DNA of 24,291 nucleotides from contig SFMO01000187.1 of NCBI GenBank assembly GCA_004554385.1, positions 1 through 24,291 on the forward strand, read 5' to 3'. The notes under the pieces were generated by a model. The model was not told the DNA's origin. It searched no databases and worked only from the letters and a program-made list of their open reading frames with translations. Origin of the DNA: Ruminococcus flavefaciens. Lineage in GTDB: Bacteria > Bacillota > Clostridia > Oscillospirales > Ruminococcaceae. This document shows positions 1-6,703 of the stretch, piece by piece (within the stretch, counting starts at the first letter, position 1; every line of letters begins with the position of its first letter). Made by a program: the position numbers and the translations under genes.

Positions 1-448
1 AGTCCTCTTTGATTCCTTCACGCTGCTGGAATCCTGCTGATTTATAGCAGTTAACTGCTGCTGAATTATTCTCAAAAACTCCGAGAGAAAGCCTGTTAAC
101 GCCGAGTGTTTCAAAGGCATATTTTTTGGCAAGCTCAAGAATACTTCTTCCGATCCCCTGCCCGCGTATGGAACTGTCAACGATAACGAAGCCAACTCTA
201 ACCTCATCTTTCTCACTGTTTGTATAGCGGAGTATAAGATGTCCAATTATAATTCCCTGCTCATCGACGGCAGTAAAAGGAAAGAACGCTCCTGTTTTCG
301 TGCAGTCATCATAATGAGCAGCAAGCTCAACGGCTGTTATAGGGTAACTGCTAAATCTGTCCGCGCTCCAGAGTCTGAACTCACGTTCACTTTTTATCCA
401 GCCGAGTATTGTCTTTCCGTCATCGGCCTCAAATTTTCTAAGCATCAT
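1..448 (-). CDS. GNAT-family N-acetyltransferase, partial (C-terminus off the window)
   Basis: This gene is visible for 149 codons from an ATG-ATG start and runs off the left edge. The translation begins MMLRKFEADDGKTI and contains an acetyl-CoA-binding motif A of the form VDSSIRGQGIGRSILELA (R-G-Q-G-I-G), followed by NRLSLGVFENNSAAVNCYKSAGF, the usual GNAT strand and helix ending in a YxxxGF element. That pattern resembles RimJ/RimL-like or small-molecule acetyltransferases; the substrate cannot be read from sequence. A GAGG ribosome site at 456-459 overlaps the stop codon of the upstream GNAT gene and lies 7 bases before the start, so the two genes are probably translationally coupled and share the promoter at 928-955. 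The protein lacks only its extreme C-terminus here. Confidence 0.85.
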   Translation of the reverse strand, partial: MMLRKFEADDGKTILGWIKSEREFRLWSADRFSSYPITAVELAAHYDDCTKTGAFFPFTAVDEQGIIIGHLILRYTNSEKDEVRVGFVIVDSSIRGQGIGRSILELAKKYAFETLGVNRLSLGVFENNSAAVNCYKSAGFQQREGIKED

Positions 449-457
449 AATAATTCC

Positions 458-892
458 TCACAGCCACCGGATAAACGCAGTTTTATCACTGCTGTTATAC
501 CCTGATTTTTCATAGAACTCAAGAACTCCCCTGTCCTTTGAGCCTGTAAGCAGCATAATTTTGTAGCAGTTTTCTTTCCGTGCCAGATCACATGCGTAAT
601 CAAGGCAAGCCGCGGCAAAGCCCTTTCTTCGATATTTTGCGGAGGTCACCACATTTTCTATGAGCGCATACGGACGCTGACCGTGAGTGAGGTTAGGAAC
701 AATTACGCAAACGCAGGAAGCCGCGATGTCCCCGTCCTCCTCAGCAACGATGATATGGTGAGCCTTGTCGGAGATTATCTGCTCCCAGACCGCCATAACG
801 TGCTGATCTTTTTCGGGAAACGGATTGTCGTGGAGCTCCGTATAAAGTCTCAGAAGCCCATCAAGATCATTCTTTGTAATTTCTCTTATCAC
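458..892 (-). CDS. GNAT-family N-acetyltransferase
   Basis: A complete GNAT enzyme of about 144 residues that transfers an acetyl group from acetyl-CoA to an unknown amine. It shows the beta4-alpha3 motif A region (ENVVTSAKYRRKGFAAACL, with the R-R-K-G-x-A pyrophosphate loop) and a late YEKSGY element. The start is chosen as GTG at 892 because a GGAGG at 901-905 lies 8 bases upstream. A longer reading from GTG at 901 would overlap that ribosome site, so it is unlikely. It is the first gene of a two-gene unit with the partial GNAT gene at 1-448, 9 bases downstream. Only distant general similarity to its neighbour is seen, so this need not be a recent tandem duplication. Confidence 0.9.
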   Translation of the reverse strand: MIREITKNDLDGLLRLYTELHDNPFPEKDQHVMAVWEQIISDKAHHIIVAEEDGDIAASCVCVIVPNLTHGQRPYALIENVVTSAKYRRKGFAAACLDYACDLARKENCYKIMLLTGSKDRGVLEFYEKSGYNSSDKTAFIRWL

Positions 893-927
893 CGCAATCA
901 CCTCCGTAAAAAGATTATTATGAATCC

Positions 928-955
928 ATTATACCATATACAGGCGGAATGTCAA
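928..955 (-). promoter_or_regulatory. Sigma-A promoter for the two GNAT genes
   Basis: On the minus strand a perfect -35 TTGACA (950-955) and a perfect -10 TATAAT (928-933) are separated by 16 bases, with a TGG extended -10 element. The -35 box sits directly beside the T-tract of the preceding terminator (957-989), so the two transcription units are packed back to back. Confidence 0.85.
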
Positions 956-956
956 C

Positions 957-989
957 AAAAAAGCGGACCTCTTTAAAGAAGTCCGCTTT
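957..989 (-). terminator. Intrinsic terminator of the 1004-1813 gene
   Basis: Arms AAGCGGAC (961-968) and GTCCGCTT (981-988) form an 8-bp stem. On the minus strand the stem is followed by a T-rich run, and it lies 15 bases after the stop codon of the secreted dockerin-like protein. Confidence 0.85.
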
Positions 990-1003
990 ATAATAGTATT
1001 AAA

Positions 1004-1813
1004 TTAATACTTCATGCTCTTTGCAAGGGAAACGATCTTGTTGTCTGCAACGCCGTTAAATGCTGAGAAGTCTCTTACTTTGCCAACTACCCAGTACTGG
1101 ATAACAGTAGCATCGTTTTCAGTAAGCTTGCCGTCGTTATTGATATCACCTGCGATCATAGCTCTGAGTCTCTTTACAGATTCATTACTTGCAGAAGAAT
1201 AATTTACCTTCTTTGAGTATGCTGCGATATCTGTATAACCAGCGTTTATAAGCTTTGATATCTCTACAGAATCCATACCTGTGATGCCGTCTGCCTTGAA
1301 ATCTGTGAATGAAGTAGAGTTCCAAGCGCCTGTAACGTCACCAACATTTACTGCAAAATAGCCAACTCTCTCAGCTGCGCTTCCGCCGTTGACATCAGCA
1401 GCAGCGATATTGAGTGCAGTATTGCTTACGAGATATTTCTCAAAGTTTCCGCCATAGATCGTCTTAGAAGTCTCGTTATAGAGAATTCCCTTCTTGACAT
1501 AATTGTCTCCTGAGAACTTCTTTCTGTCCCAGTTAGTATTTACGTGGTCGTATGTCTGACCGCCTGAACCGTGAATAGCGCCGAAATCACCGCTGTTATT
1601 GAAGTTCTTTCTGCCCAGCTTTGTAAGGCCCTTCTTTGTTGTTACAGTGATGCTTGTGTTCTTTACATTAGCGTTATCATACTTTACAAAATAAGTAGTT
1701 CTGTAGGTTGTGTACTGCTCACCTGCATTTGCTGAAATGCTTCCAGCCATAGGAAGTGCGCACATTACTGCTGCGGATAAAGCTGCTGTGATTGACTTGA
1801 TAGTTTTCTTCAT
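1004..1813 (-). CDS. Small secreted protein with dockerin-like calcium-binding repeats
   Basis: A 269-residue protein with a clear signal peptide: MKKTIK, a hydrophobic core to about residue 24, and a likely cut after the ANA near residue 30. Residues 31-135 are rich in Thr, Asn, Lys and Tyr and match no family I recognise. Residues 222-245 (GDINNDGKLTENDATVIQYW) form a dockerin-type loop with D223, N225, D227 and D234 as expected calcium ligands. A second, degenerate loop lies at 171-188 (DFKADGITGMDSVEISKL), one residue shorter. Together they could make a divergent dockerin, which would tie the protein to a cohesin scaffold, or a standalone calcium-stabilised fold. The start follows an AAAGGA ribosome site. 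A -10-like TATAAT lies at 1864-1869 on the minus strand without a good -35. The gene ends in a strong terminator, so it is monocistronic. The function of the N-terminal part is unknown. Confidence 0.8.
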   Translation of the reverse strand: MKKTIKSITAALSAAVMCALPMAGSISANAGEQYTTYRTTYFVKYDNANVKNTSITVTTKKGLTKLGRKNFNNSGDFGAIHGSGGQTYDHVNTNWDRKKFSGDNYVKKGILYNETSKTIYGGNFEKYLVSNTALNIAAADVNGGSAAERVGYFAVNVGDVTGAWNSTSFTDFKADGITGMDSVEISKLINAGYTDIAAYSKKVNYSSASNESVKRLRAMIAGDINNDGKLTENDATVIQYWVVGKVRDFSAFNGVADNKIVSLAKSMKY

Positions 1814-1912
1814 TGTGGATAATTCCTTTCTGAGTATAATATAGAGTACCGGTCTCTGTATATATTATACTGCTCATTTATTGCTGCCGCTCATTTTGTT
1901 GCGCTGAGTTAA

Positions 1913-1941
1913 CAACAATTTGTGTTATCTCACAATTATTG
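1913..1941. repeat. Imperfect inverted repeat in the 1814-2001 intergenic region
   Basis: Arms CAACAATTTGTG (1913-1924) and CACAATTATTG (1931-1941) are near-complementary around a 6-base centre. The repeat lies about 45 bases upstream of the -10-like box (1864-1869) of the secreted protein gene and about 60 bases after the GNAT stop at 2002. It could be an operator or a weak terminator; there is no T-run to decide for a terminator. Confidence 0.35.
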
Positions 1942-1966
1942 TAGGTTATAAGCACTCGTATATGAC

Positions 1967-1985
1967 ATATATAATAATTATATAT
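1967..1985. repeat. Perfect AT-only inverted repeat
   Basis: ATATATAAT (1967-1975), one centre base, and ATTATATAT (1977-1985) form a perfect 9-bp-arm palindrome just downstream of the GNAT gene ending at 2002. With only A and T it is a weak hairpin. It may be simple sequence or a DNA-binding site. Confidence 0.35.
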
Positions 1986-2001
1986 CACAGTATTATCACA
2001 T

Positions 2002-2448
2002 TCACAGCTCTAAAGCCATAAAAACGTCCGCTATATTATTATCATTATATCTTTCGGTAAGTCTGAATCCGAGTTTTTCATACAATCTGATGGCTCTTTC
2101 ATAGGTAGATACCGTATCAAGGACCATTTCCCCGAAGTCATTTTTCTTCGCAAAGCTGATGGCTGTTTCCGCAAGTTTCCGTCCAAGCCCCATGCCATGA
2201 TAGCTTTTATAAAGATACATTGCCTTGAGCTCGCAAACAGTTTCGTCCAGCTTTTTCACAGCTGCCGTTCCTATCAAATCTTCTCCGTCGAACAGACACC
2301 AGAAACCTGCAAAATTCCCGTCAATATCCGCAAAAGCGGCATGTCTGCCCTCAGGCTCAAGAGCTTTCCCCGACTCAGGAAAAACATTCCTCAGAAACTG
2401 TATCACCGCCTCCTGCATATCAGCGCTGAACTCTTTTATTTCTGTCAC
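2002..2448 (-). CDS. GNAT-family N-acetyltransferase
   Basis: A 148-residue GNAT enzyme that begins with GTG. Motif A is LKAMYLYKSYHGMGLGRKLAETAI, with the H-G-M-G-L-G-R acetyl-CoA loop near residues 84-89, followed by TVSTYERAIRLYEKLGF, the usual C-terminal strand and helix. It resembles small general acetyltransferases; the acceptor is unknown. The start lies 2 bases after the cupin stop codon, and its AGGAG ribosome site sits inside the last cupin codons, so translation should be coupled. It is the last gene of the run that begins with lepA. No clear intrinsic terminator follows. Confidence 0.9.
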   Translation of the reverse strand: MTEIKEFSADMQEAVIQFLRNVFPESGKALEPEGRHAAFADIDGNFAGFWCLFDGEDLIGTAAVKKLDETVCELKAMYLYKSYHGMGLGRKLAETAISFAKKNDFGEMVLDTVSTYERAIRLYEKLGFRLTERYNDNNIADVFMALEL

Positions 2449-2450
2449 GG

Positions 2451-2786
2451 TTATTTCACTCTCCTGCCGCCGAAAGCGTGAATGGTTCTTGTGCCTGCAC
2501 GGCAGCTTCCGCCCTGCACCGTGCCCTTGGGTATAAAGAGCTCATCACCTGCATGAAGCACTGTTGCTTCACCGTTGATAGTAACAGTGTACTCCCCTTC
2601 CACGCATATCATGTACTCATCGTAGTCGTGAACGTGCTCCTTTGACACTCTGTCTGCCTTATAGCTCCAGAACGCCATCTGACTTCCGTCAGGAGCGGTG
2701 TAGTAATAGCCCTCGATGTCGGGAGTATTCTGCTGGTCAGCAGGTATCTTGTTGGCAGTTCTTTTCATAAATTCGGGAAATTCCAT
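2451..2786 (-). CDS. Single-domain cupin protein
   Basis: A 111-residue protein with one cupin barrel. Cupin motif 1 is HVHDYDEYMICVEGEY near residues 51-66 (H-x-H, then a downstream E and G). Motif 2 is GDELFIPKGTVQGG with a later H (RTIHAFGG). These residues normally hold a divalent metal. Small stand-alone cupins bind or isomerise small molecules or act as sensors; no substrate can be named. The ATG follows AGGAGA at a normal distance, 32 bases after hemW, and the next gene (GNAT) starts 2 bases after its stop. The two may act together, but that is only suggested by position. Confidence 0.85.
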   Translation of the reverse strand: MEFPEFMKRTANKIPADQQNTPDIEGYYYTAPDGSQMAFWSYKADRVSKEHVHDYDEYMICVEGEYTVTINGEATVLHAGDELFIPKGTVQGGSCRAGTRTIHAFGGRRVK

Positions 2787-2818
2787 AGTTCTCTCCTAAA
2801 ACATTTTTCATAAATACC

Positions 2819-3916
2819 TTAAAACACCAGATACTCAATAACGGAATTGGACATTAGAAAGCCCTTCGCTGTGAGCCATATCCTCTCTCCGTCAGTTTCA
2901 GCATAGCCCTCTTTTACAAGAGGCGGCAGCTTTTTCAGTATATCATTACGGTGCTCCTCAACATCACTGAGCAGAAGTCCCTCCTTCAGTCTCAGCCGCA
3001 GCATTGCAAACTCCTCAAAGCCGCATGGAGAATCATCGGTGACAGTTACCTGCTGGACTTTGCTGCTTACAAAAGCTGCCAAATCACGCTCCACCGCAAA
3101 CCGCTTTCCCTCATAGCATGAGTGAGCCGCAGGACCTATGCCGAGATAATCCTCACATTTCCAGTAGCGGCAGTTATGTCTGCTCTCAAAGCCTTTTTTC
3201 GCAAAATTCGACACCTCATACTGCATGAAGCCCTGCTTTTCAAGGAGCTCTGTCATTTCAAGGTACAGCTCCGCCGTGCGGTCATCGTCAGGGAGCCTGC
3301 CGCGTATATCATCACAGTCAAAAGCAGTCCCCTCCTCGGTCTTTAGGATATACGCCGAGATATGCTGCACAGGCAGAGAAGTCATACGCTCTGCTGAGAA
3401 GCGAAGGCTCTCGGAAGTCTGGTCAGGGAGAGCTATCATCAGGTCACATGAGATATTCTCAAAGCCTGCTTTCGCCGCGTCAAGCACAGCCTGCTCCGCC
3501 CTTTTGACGTCATGGACTCTGCCGAGAAGCTTCAGCTCTTCATCTATCATGGACTGAACTCCAATGGAAAGGCGGTTCACTCCTATATTCCTCAGTTCTG
3601 CCAACTTCTCCCCATTGAGTGTGCAGGGATTTGCTTCAAGGGTTATCTCCGCATCATCTTCAAGCTGAAATGAACTCCTTATCTCAGCAATAATGCTGCC
3701 GATCTGCTGCGAGGTCAGCAGCGACGGAGTTCCGCCGCCGAAGTATACCGTATCCACGATACGCGATGCATCGCCGTAATGACGGATATTACGCAGAACA
3801 GCCGCGGTATAGTCCACGGCTGCCGATTTTGACCAGTTCACGGAATAAAAATCGCAGTAAGCACATTTTCTGCCGCAGAACGGTACATGGATATACAAAC
3901 CGAGATTACCGCACAT
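2819..3916 (-). CDS. hemW: Radical SAM heme chaperone HemW
   Basis: A 365-residue HemN-like radical SAM protein. Residues 8-21 read YIHVPFCGRKCAYC, giving the CxxxCxxC cluster (C14, C18, C21) that binds the SAM-coordinated 4Fe-4S centre. A GGGTPS motif follows near residue 60. The HNCRYW segment matches the HNxxYW heme-binding signature that separates HemW from true coproporphyrinogen dehydrogenase HemN. The C-terminus has the HemN-type winged-helix region. In the family HemW hands heme to membrane targets; it is widely kept in Firmicutes, often beside lepA, as here. Its ATG shares one base with the TGA of the upstream zinc-ribbon gene (TGATG), so it is translationally coupled. The length is normal for the family. 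Confidence 0.93.
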   Translation of the reverse strand: MCGNLGLYIHVPFCGRKCAYCDFYSVNWSKSAAVDYTAAVLRNIRHYGDASRIVDTVYFGGGTPSLLTSQQIGSIIAEIRSSFQLEDDAEITLEANPCTLNGEKLAELRNIGVNRLSIGVQSMIDEELKLLGRVHDVKRAEQAVLDAAKAGFENISCDLMIALPDQTSESLRFSAERMTSLPVQHISAYILKTEEGTAFDCDDIRGRLPDDDRTAELYLEMTELLEKQGFMQYEVSNFAKKGFESRHNCRYWKCEDYLGIGPAAHSCYEGKRFAVERDLAAFVSSKVQQVTVTDDSPCGFEEFAMLRLRLKEGLLLSDVEEHRNDILKKLPPLVKEGYAETDGERIWLTAKGFLMSNSVIEYLVF

Positions 3917-4296
3917 CAGAGCTTTGTCTCGATTCTTATTGACGGTTCAAGCGGGAAAAAGAACGCATTTACAAGCTTCGGCACAAATATTTTTGCAAGG
4001 AGAAGTATTACCACCGCAAGCATTTCCCTCTCAGCTACCCAGTTCAGGAACGCAGAACCGCCGCCTTTGCTGTATGCATCATACCATACCGGTGCTTTCA
4101 GATAGACAATTATCATCAGCGCAAACATAATAAGGCTGAAAACCGCGTTAAAAGCCGTTGCAGCCTTGCCGTTCACACAAAGTCTCCCACACTCTTTACA
4201 AGGCTTTCCACTTGAGTTGAGCTGTCCTGCTTTTGCCTTTGACAACGGAGTAAAGCTCTTTTTTCCGCAGTGTGGACAGGTGTATATACTGCTCAT
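3916..4296 (-). CDS. Zinc-ribbon membrane protein of unknown function
   Basis: A 126-residue protein starting MSSIYTCPHCGKKSF. Two pairs of cysteines, CPHC near residues 7-10 and CKEC near 33-36, form a treble-clef or zinc-ribbon-like metal site. Two hydrophobic segments follow: roughly residues 50-68 and 92-112. The tail is short and ends in charged residues. The ATG at 4296 is chosen over an upstream in-frame start because GGAAAGGAA lies directly before it, within the last codons of the preceding membrane gene, only one base after that gene's stop. It overlaps hemW by one base. I do not recognise a named family; many cysteine-pair plus membrane proteins of this size occur in Oscillospiraceae. 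Confidence 0.8.
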   Translation of the reverse strand: MSSIYTCPHCGKKSFTPLSKAKAGQLNSSGKPCKECGRLCVNGKAATAFNAVFSLIMFALMIIVYLKAPVWYDAYSKGGGSAFLNWVAEREMLAVVILLLAKIFVPKLVNAFFFPLEPSIRIETKL

Positions 4297-4297
4297 A

Positions 4298-4726
4298 TTA
4301 TTCCTTTCCTTCCTCAGAATCGATCTCGGTATCAACAGGCTCCATCACCTTTGCAAGCTTAGCCTCAGGCACCTCTCCCGCAAGTATGGGAGTAAATCCG
4401 AGACGCACCTTTTTTCCTGCTTTTCTGCGCTGTCTGAATATGCTCAGGATATATCCGGGATGAAGAGCGATCAGTGTGATGAGCATTATACCCAGAGCCG
4501 CAAACATCTTCGGCTTCTCGGTATCTCCCGATACAAGAGCAATGACCATAACGACTATAGCCGTTACGCAGAAGCTTGTGAGGGACTTCTCGCGGAGCCT
4601 TATCCTCACGGCACGAAGTATCCTGCCTGCACCCGTATTCTTCGGTATGAAATATTCGGTGATGACTACTGCAAGGCTTACGACAAACACTGCCGCAAGC
4701 AGTACGATAATAATATAGTTTATCAT
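4298..4726 (-). CDS. Small multi-pass membrane protein of unknown function
   Basis: A 142-residue protein with three predicted membrane segments near residues 3-23, 51-66 and 73-97. A basic stretch follows (RQRRKAGKKVR), then a roughly 40-residue acidic C-terminal tail ending EIDSEEGKE that should be cytoplasmic. No catalytic motif is visible and I do not recognise the family. It starts 15 bases downstream of lepA and ends one base before the zinc-ribbon gene, so all are probably co-transcribed and coupled. The order lepA, two small membrane proteins, hemW suggests an accessory role at the membrane, but nothing in the sequence proves it. Confidence 0.78.
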   Translation of the reverse strand: MINYIIIVLLAAVFVVSLAVVITEYFIPKNTGAGRILRAVRIRLREKSLTSFCVTAIVVMVIALVSGDTEKPKMFAALGIMLITLIALHPGYILSIFRQRRKAGKKVRLGFTPILAGEVPEAKLAKVMEPVDTEIDSEEGKE

Positions 4727-4741
4727 AACAGCCTCCCGTTC

Positions 4742-6544
4742 TCAGCTGTCAAGCTTGAGAACGCTCATAAACGCCTCCTGCGGCACCTCTACGGTACCCA
4801 GCTGACGCATACGCTTCTTACCTTCCTTCTGCTTTTCGAGCAGCTTCTTCTTACGGGTTATATCACCGCCGTAGCACTTTGCAAGAACGTCCTTGCGCAT
4901 CGCCTTAACGGTCTCACGTGCAATTATCTTGCCGCCGATAGCCGCTTGAATAGGTACTTCAAACATCTGACGCGGAATGTTTTCCTTGAGCTTCTCGGCT
5001 ATTTTACGTGCTCTGGCGTATGCCTTGTCCGTATGGATTATAAAGCTGAGGGCATCAACTACATCGCCGTTGAGAAGAATATCCAGCTTGACGAGCTTGC
5101 TGGGAACATATCCCATCATCTCATAGTCGAAGGACGCATATCCCTTGGTTCGTGATTTCAGCACATCAAAGAAATCATAGACTATCTCATTGAGCGGCAG
5201 CTCATAATGGAGCTCAACACGGGTATCGTCAAGGTACTTCATGTCCTTGAAGTTGCCTCTTCTGTCCTGACACAGTTCCATGATATTGCCAACGTAGTCC
5301 GAAGGTGCAAGTATACTTGCCTTTACCATAGGCTCCTCAGCCACCTGTATGAGAGCAGGGTCGGGGTAGTTGGTCGGGTTATCGATATACTGCACCTCGC
5401 CGTTGGTAAGAGTTACCTTGTAGATAACCGACGGGGCAGTAGTAATAAGGTCGAGGTTATATTCACGTTCAAGGCGCTCCTGGATTATCTCCATGTGGAG
5501 AAGTCCGAGGAATCCGCATCTGAAACCGAATCCGAGGGCAATAGAAGTCTCAGGCTCGAATGACAGTGAAGCGTCATTTAGCTGAAGCTTTTCCAGAGCC
5601 TCGCGGAGGTCGCCGTACTTGGCACCGTCAGCAGGATAGATACCCGAGAATACCATCGGATTTACCTTGCGGTAACCCGGAAGAGGCTCATCGCACGGAA
5701 ATTCATCGTTGGTGACTGTATCACCCACCTGAGTATCGCCGATGCTCTTTATAGAAGCAGCGATGTAGCCTACCTCGCCTGCTTCAAGGCTGCCGTTGTT
5801 CACAAGGTTAGAAGCGTCCATAAAGCCTGCCTCAACGACATTGAAAACAGCTCCCGTAGCCATAAGGCGGATATTATCTCCCACCCTGACCTTGCCTTCC
5901 TTTACGCGGACGTATATGATAACACCCTTGTAGGAGTCGTAATAGCTGTCGAAAATAAGCGCTTTAAGCGGCTTTTCAGTATCTCCCTTTGGTGCAGGTA
6001 TATCCGTAACTATCCTTTCAAGGACCTCCTCTATATTAGTGCCCATTTTAGCGGAGATACGCGGAGCATCCATAGCAGGTATGCCTATGACGTTCTCGAT
6101 CTCGGCGCAGACTCTCTCGGGGTCAGCTGACGGCAAATCTATCTTGTTGACAACGGGAACGACTTCAAGGTCGTGCTCAATGGCAAGATAGGTATTTGCC
6201 AGAGTCTGAGCCTCGATACCCTGTGAAGCGTCCACAACAAGGATAGCGCCCTCACAGGCAGCAAGTGAACGTGATACCTCATAGTTGAAGTCAACGTGAC
6301 CCGGAGTATCGATGAGGTTGAAGATATAGTCCTCACCGTCCTGTGCAGTGTACTTCAGGCGGACTGCACGGGCTTTTATGGTGATACCTCGCTCACGCTC
6401 GATGTCCATATTGTCAAGGAGCTGATCCTCCATGTCGCGTATAGCGACGGTCTCGGTCTTCTCGAGGATACGGTCGGCAAGAGTTGACTTGCCGTGATCT
6501 ATATGTGCTATAATACAGAAATTTCTGATCTTATCGTTAGCCAA
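4742..6544 (-). CDS. lepA: Elongation factor 4 (LepA), ribosome-associated GTPase
   Basis: A 600-residue translational GTPase of the usual LepA length. G1 is AHIDHGKSTL near residues 13-22, followed by the switch I region (DNMDIERERGITIKARAV), G3 DTPGHVDF, and G4 NKIDLP. The C-terminal LepA-specific domain ends QLGTVEVPQEAFMSVLKLDS with the basic RKKKLLEKQKEGKKRM helix. The factor back-translocates or remodels ribosomes during initiation and elongation. The start is TTG at 6544 because AAGAGG lies 7 bases upstream and the product then begins MANDKIRNF, like its homologues; a longer reading from 6562 is not supported. The gene leads a probable six-gene operon behind a strong promoter at 6581-6609. 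Confidence 0.97.
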   Translation of the reverse strand: MANDKIRNFCIIAHIDHGKSTLADRILEKTETVAIRDMEDQLLDNMDIERERGITIKARAVRLKYTAQDGEDYIFNLIDTPGHVDFNYEVSRSLAACEGAILVVDASQGIEAQTLANTYLAIEHDLEVVPVVNKIDLPSADPERVCAEIENVIGIPAMDAPRISAKMGTNIEEVLERIVTDIPAPKGDTEKPLKALIFDSYYDSYKGVIIYVRVKEGKVRVGDNIRLMATGAVFNVVEAGFMDASNLVNNGSLEAGEVGYIAASIKSIGDTQVGDTVTNDEFPCDEPLPGYRKVNPMVFSGIYPADGAKYGDLREALEKLQLNDASLSFEPETSIALGFGFRCGFLGLLHMEIIQERLEREYNLDLITTAPSVIYKVTLTNGEVQYIDNPTNYPDPALIQVAEEPMVKASILAPSDYVGNIMELCQDRRGNFKDMKYLDDTRVELHYELPLNEIVYDFFDVLKSRTKGYASFDYEMMGYVPSKLVKLDILLNGDVVDALSFIIHTDKAYARARKIAEKLKENIPRQMFEVPIQAAIGGKIIARETVKAMRKDVLAKCYGGDITRKKKLLEKQKEGKKRMRQLGTVEVPQEAFMSVLKLDS

Positions 6545-6580
6545 TGTTTTACCTCTTTTCAAACATATTTACTCAGTATA

Positions 6581-6609
6581 ATTATAACAGAAACATCGGT
6601 ATTTGTAAA
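6581..6609 (-). promoter_or_regulatory. Sigma-A promoter for the lepA-hemW operon
   Basis: On the minus strand -35 TTTACA (6604-6609) and -10 TATAAT (6581-6586) are separated by exactly 17 bases, about 37 bases before the lepA TTG. It lies just downstream of the cellulase terminator. Confidence 0.85.
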
Positions 6610-6631
6610 GAGTTTTTTGCGCTATAAAATA

Positions 6632-6660
6632 AAACTCCCCGCCGCTCGGGTGGGGAGTTT
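6632..6660 (-). terminator. Intrinsic terminator of the GH5 cellulase gene
   Basis: Nine-base arms AAACTCCCC and GGGGAGTTT flank an 11-base loop. On the minus strand the hairpin is followed by a TTTATTTTA tract, 44 bases after the cellulase stop. Confidence 0.9.
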
Positions 6661-6703
6661 GAGTATCATATTATACAGACCGACTGCTCATATACAGTCG
6701 TTC

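Noticed and set aside
4166..5155. Long open frame of 329 codons on the plus strand
   Set aside because: It runs antisense to lepA and two membrane-protein genes, has no ribosome site, and has no recognisable domain. LepA explains the same DNA fully.
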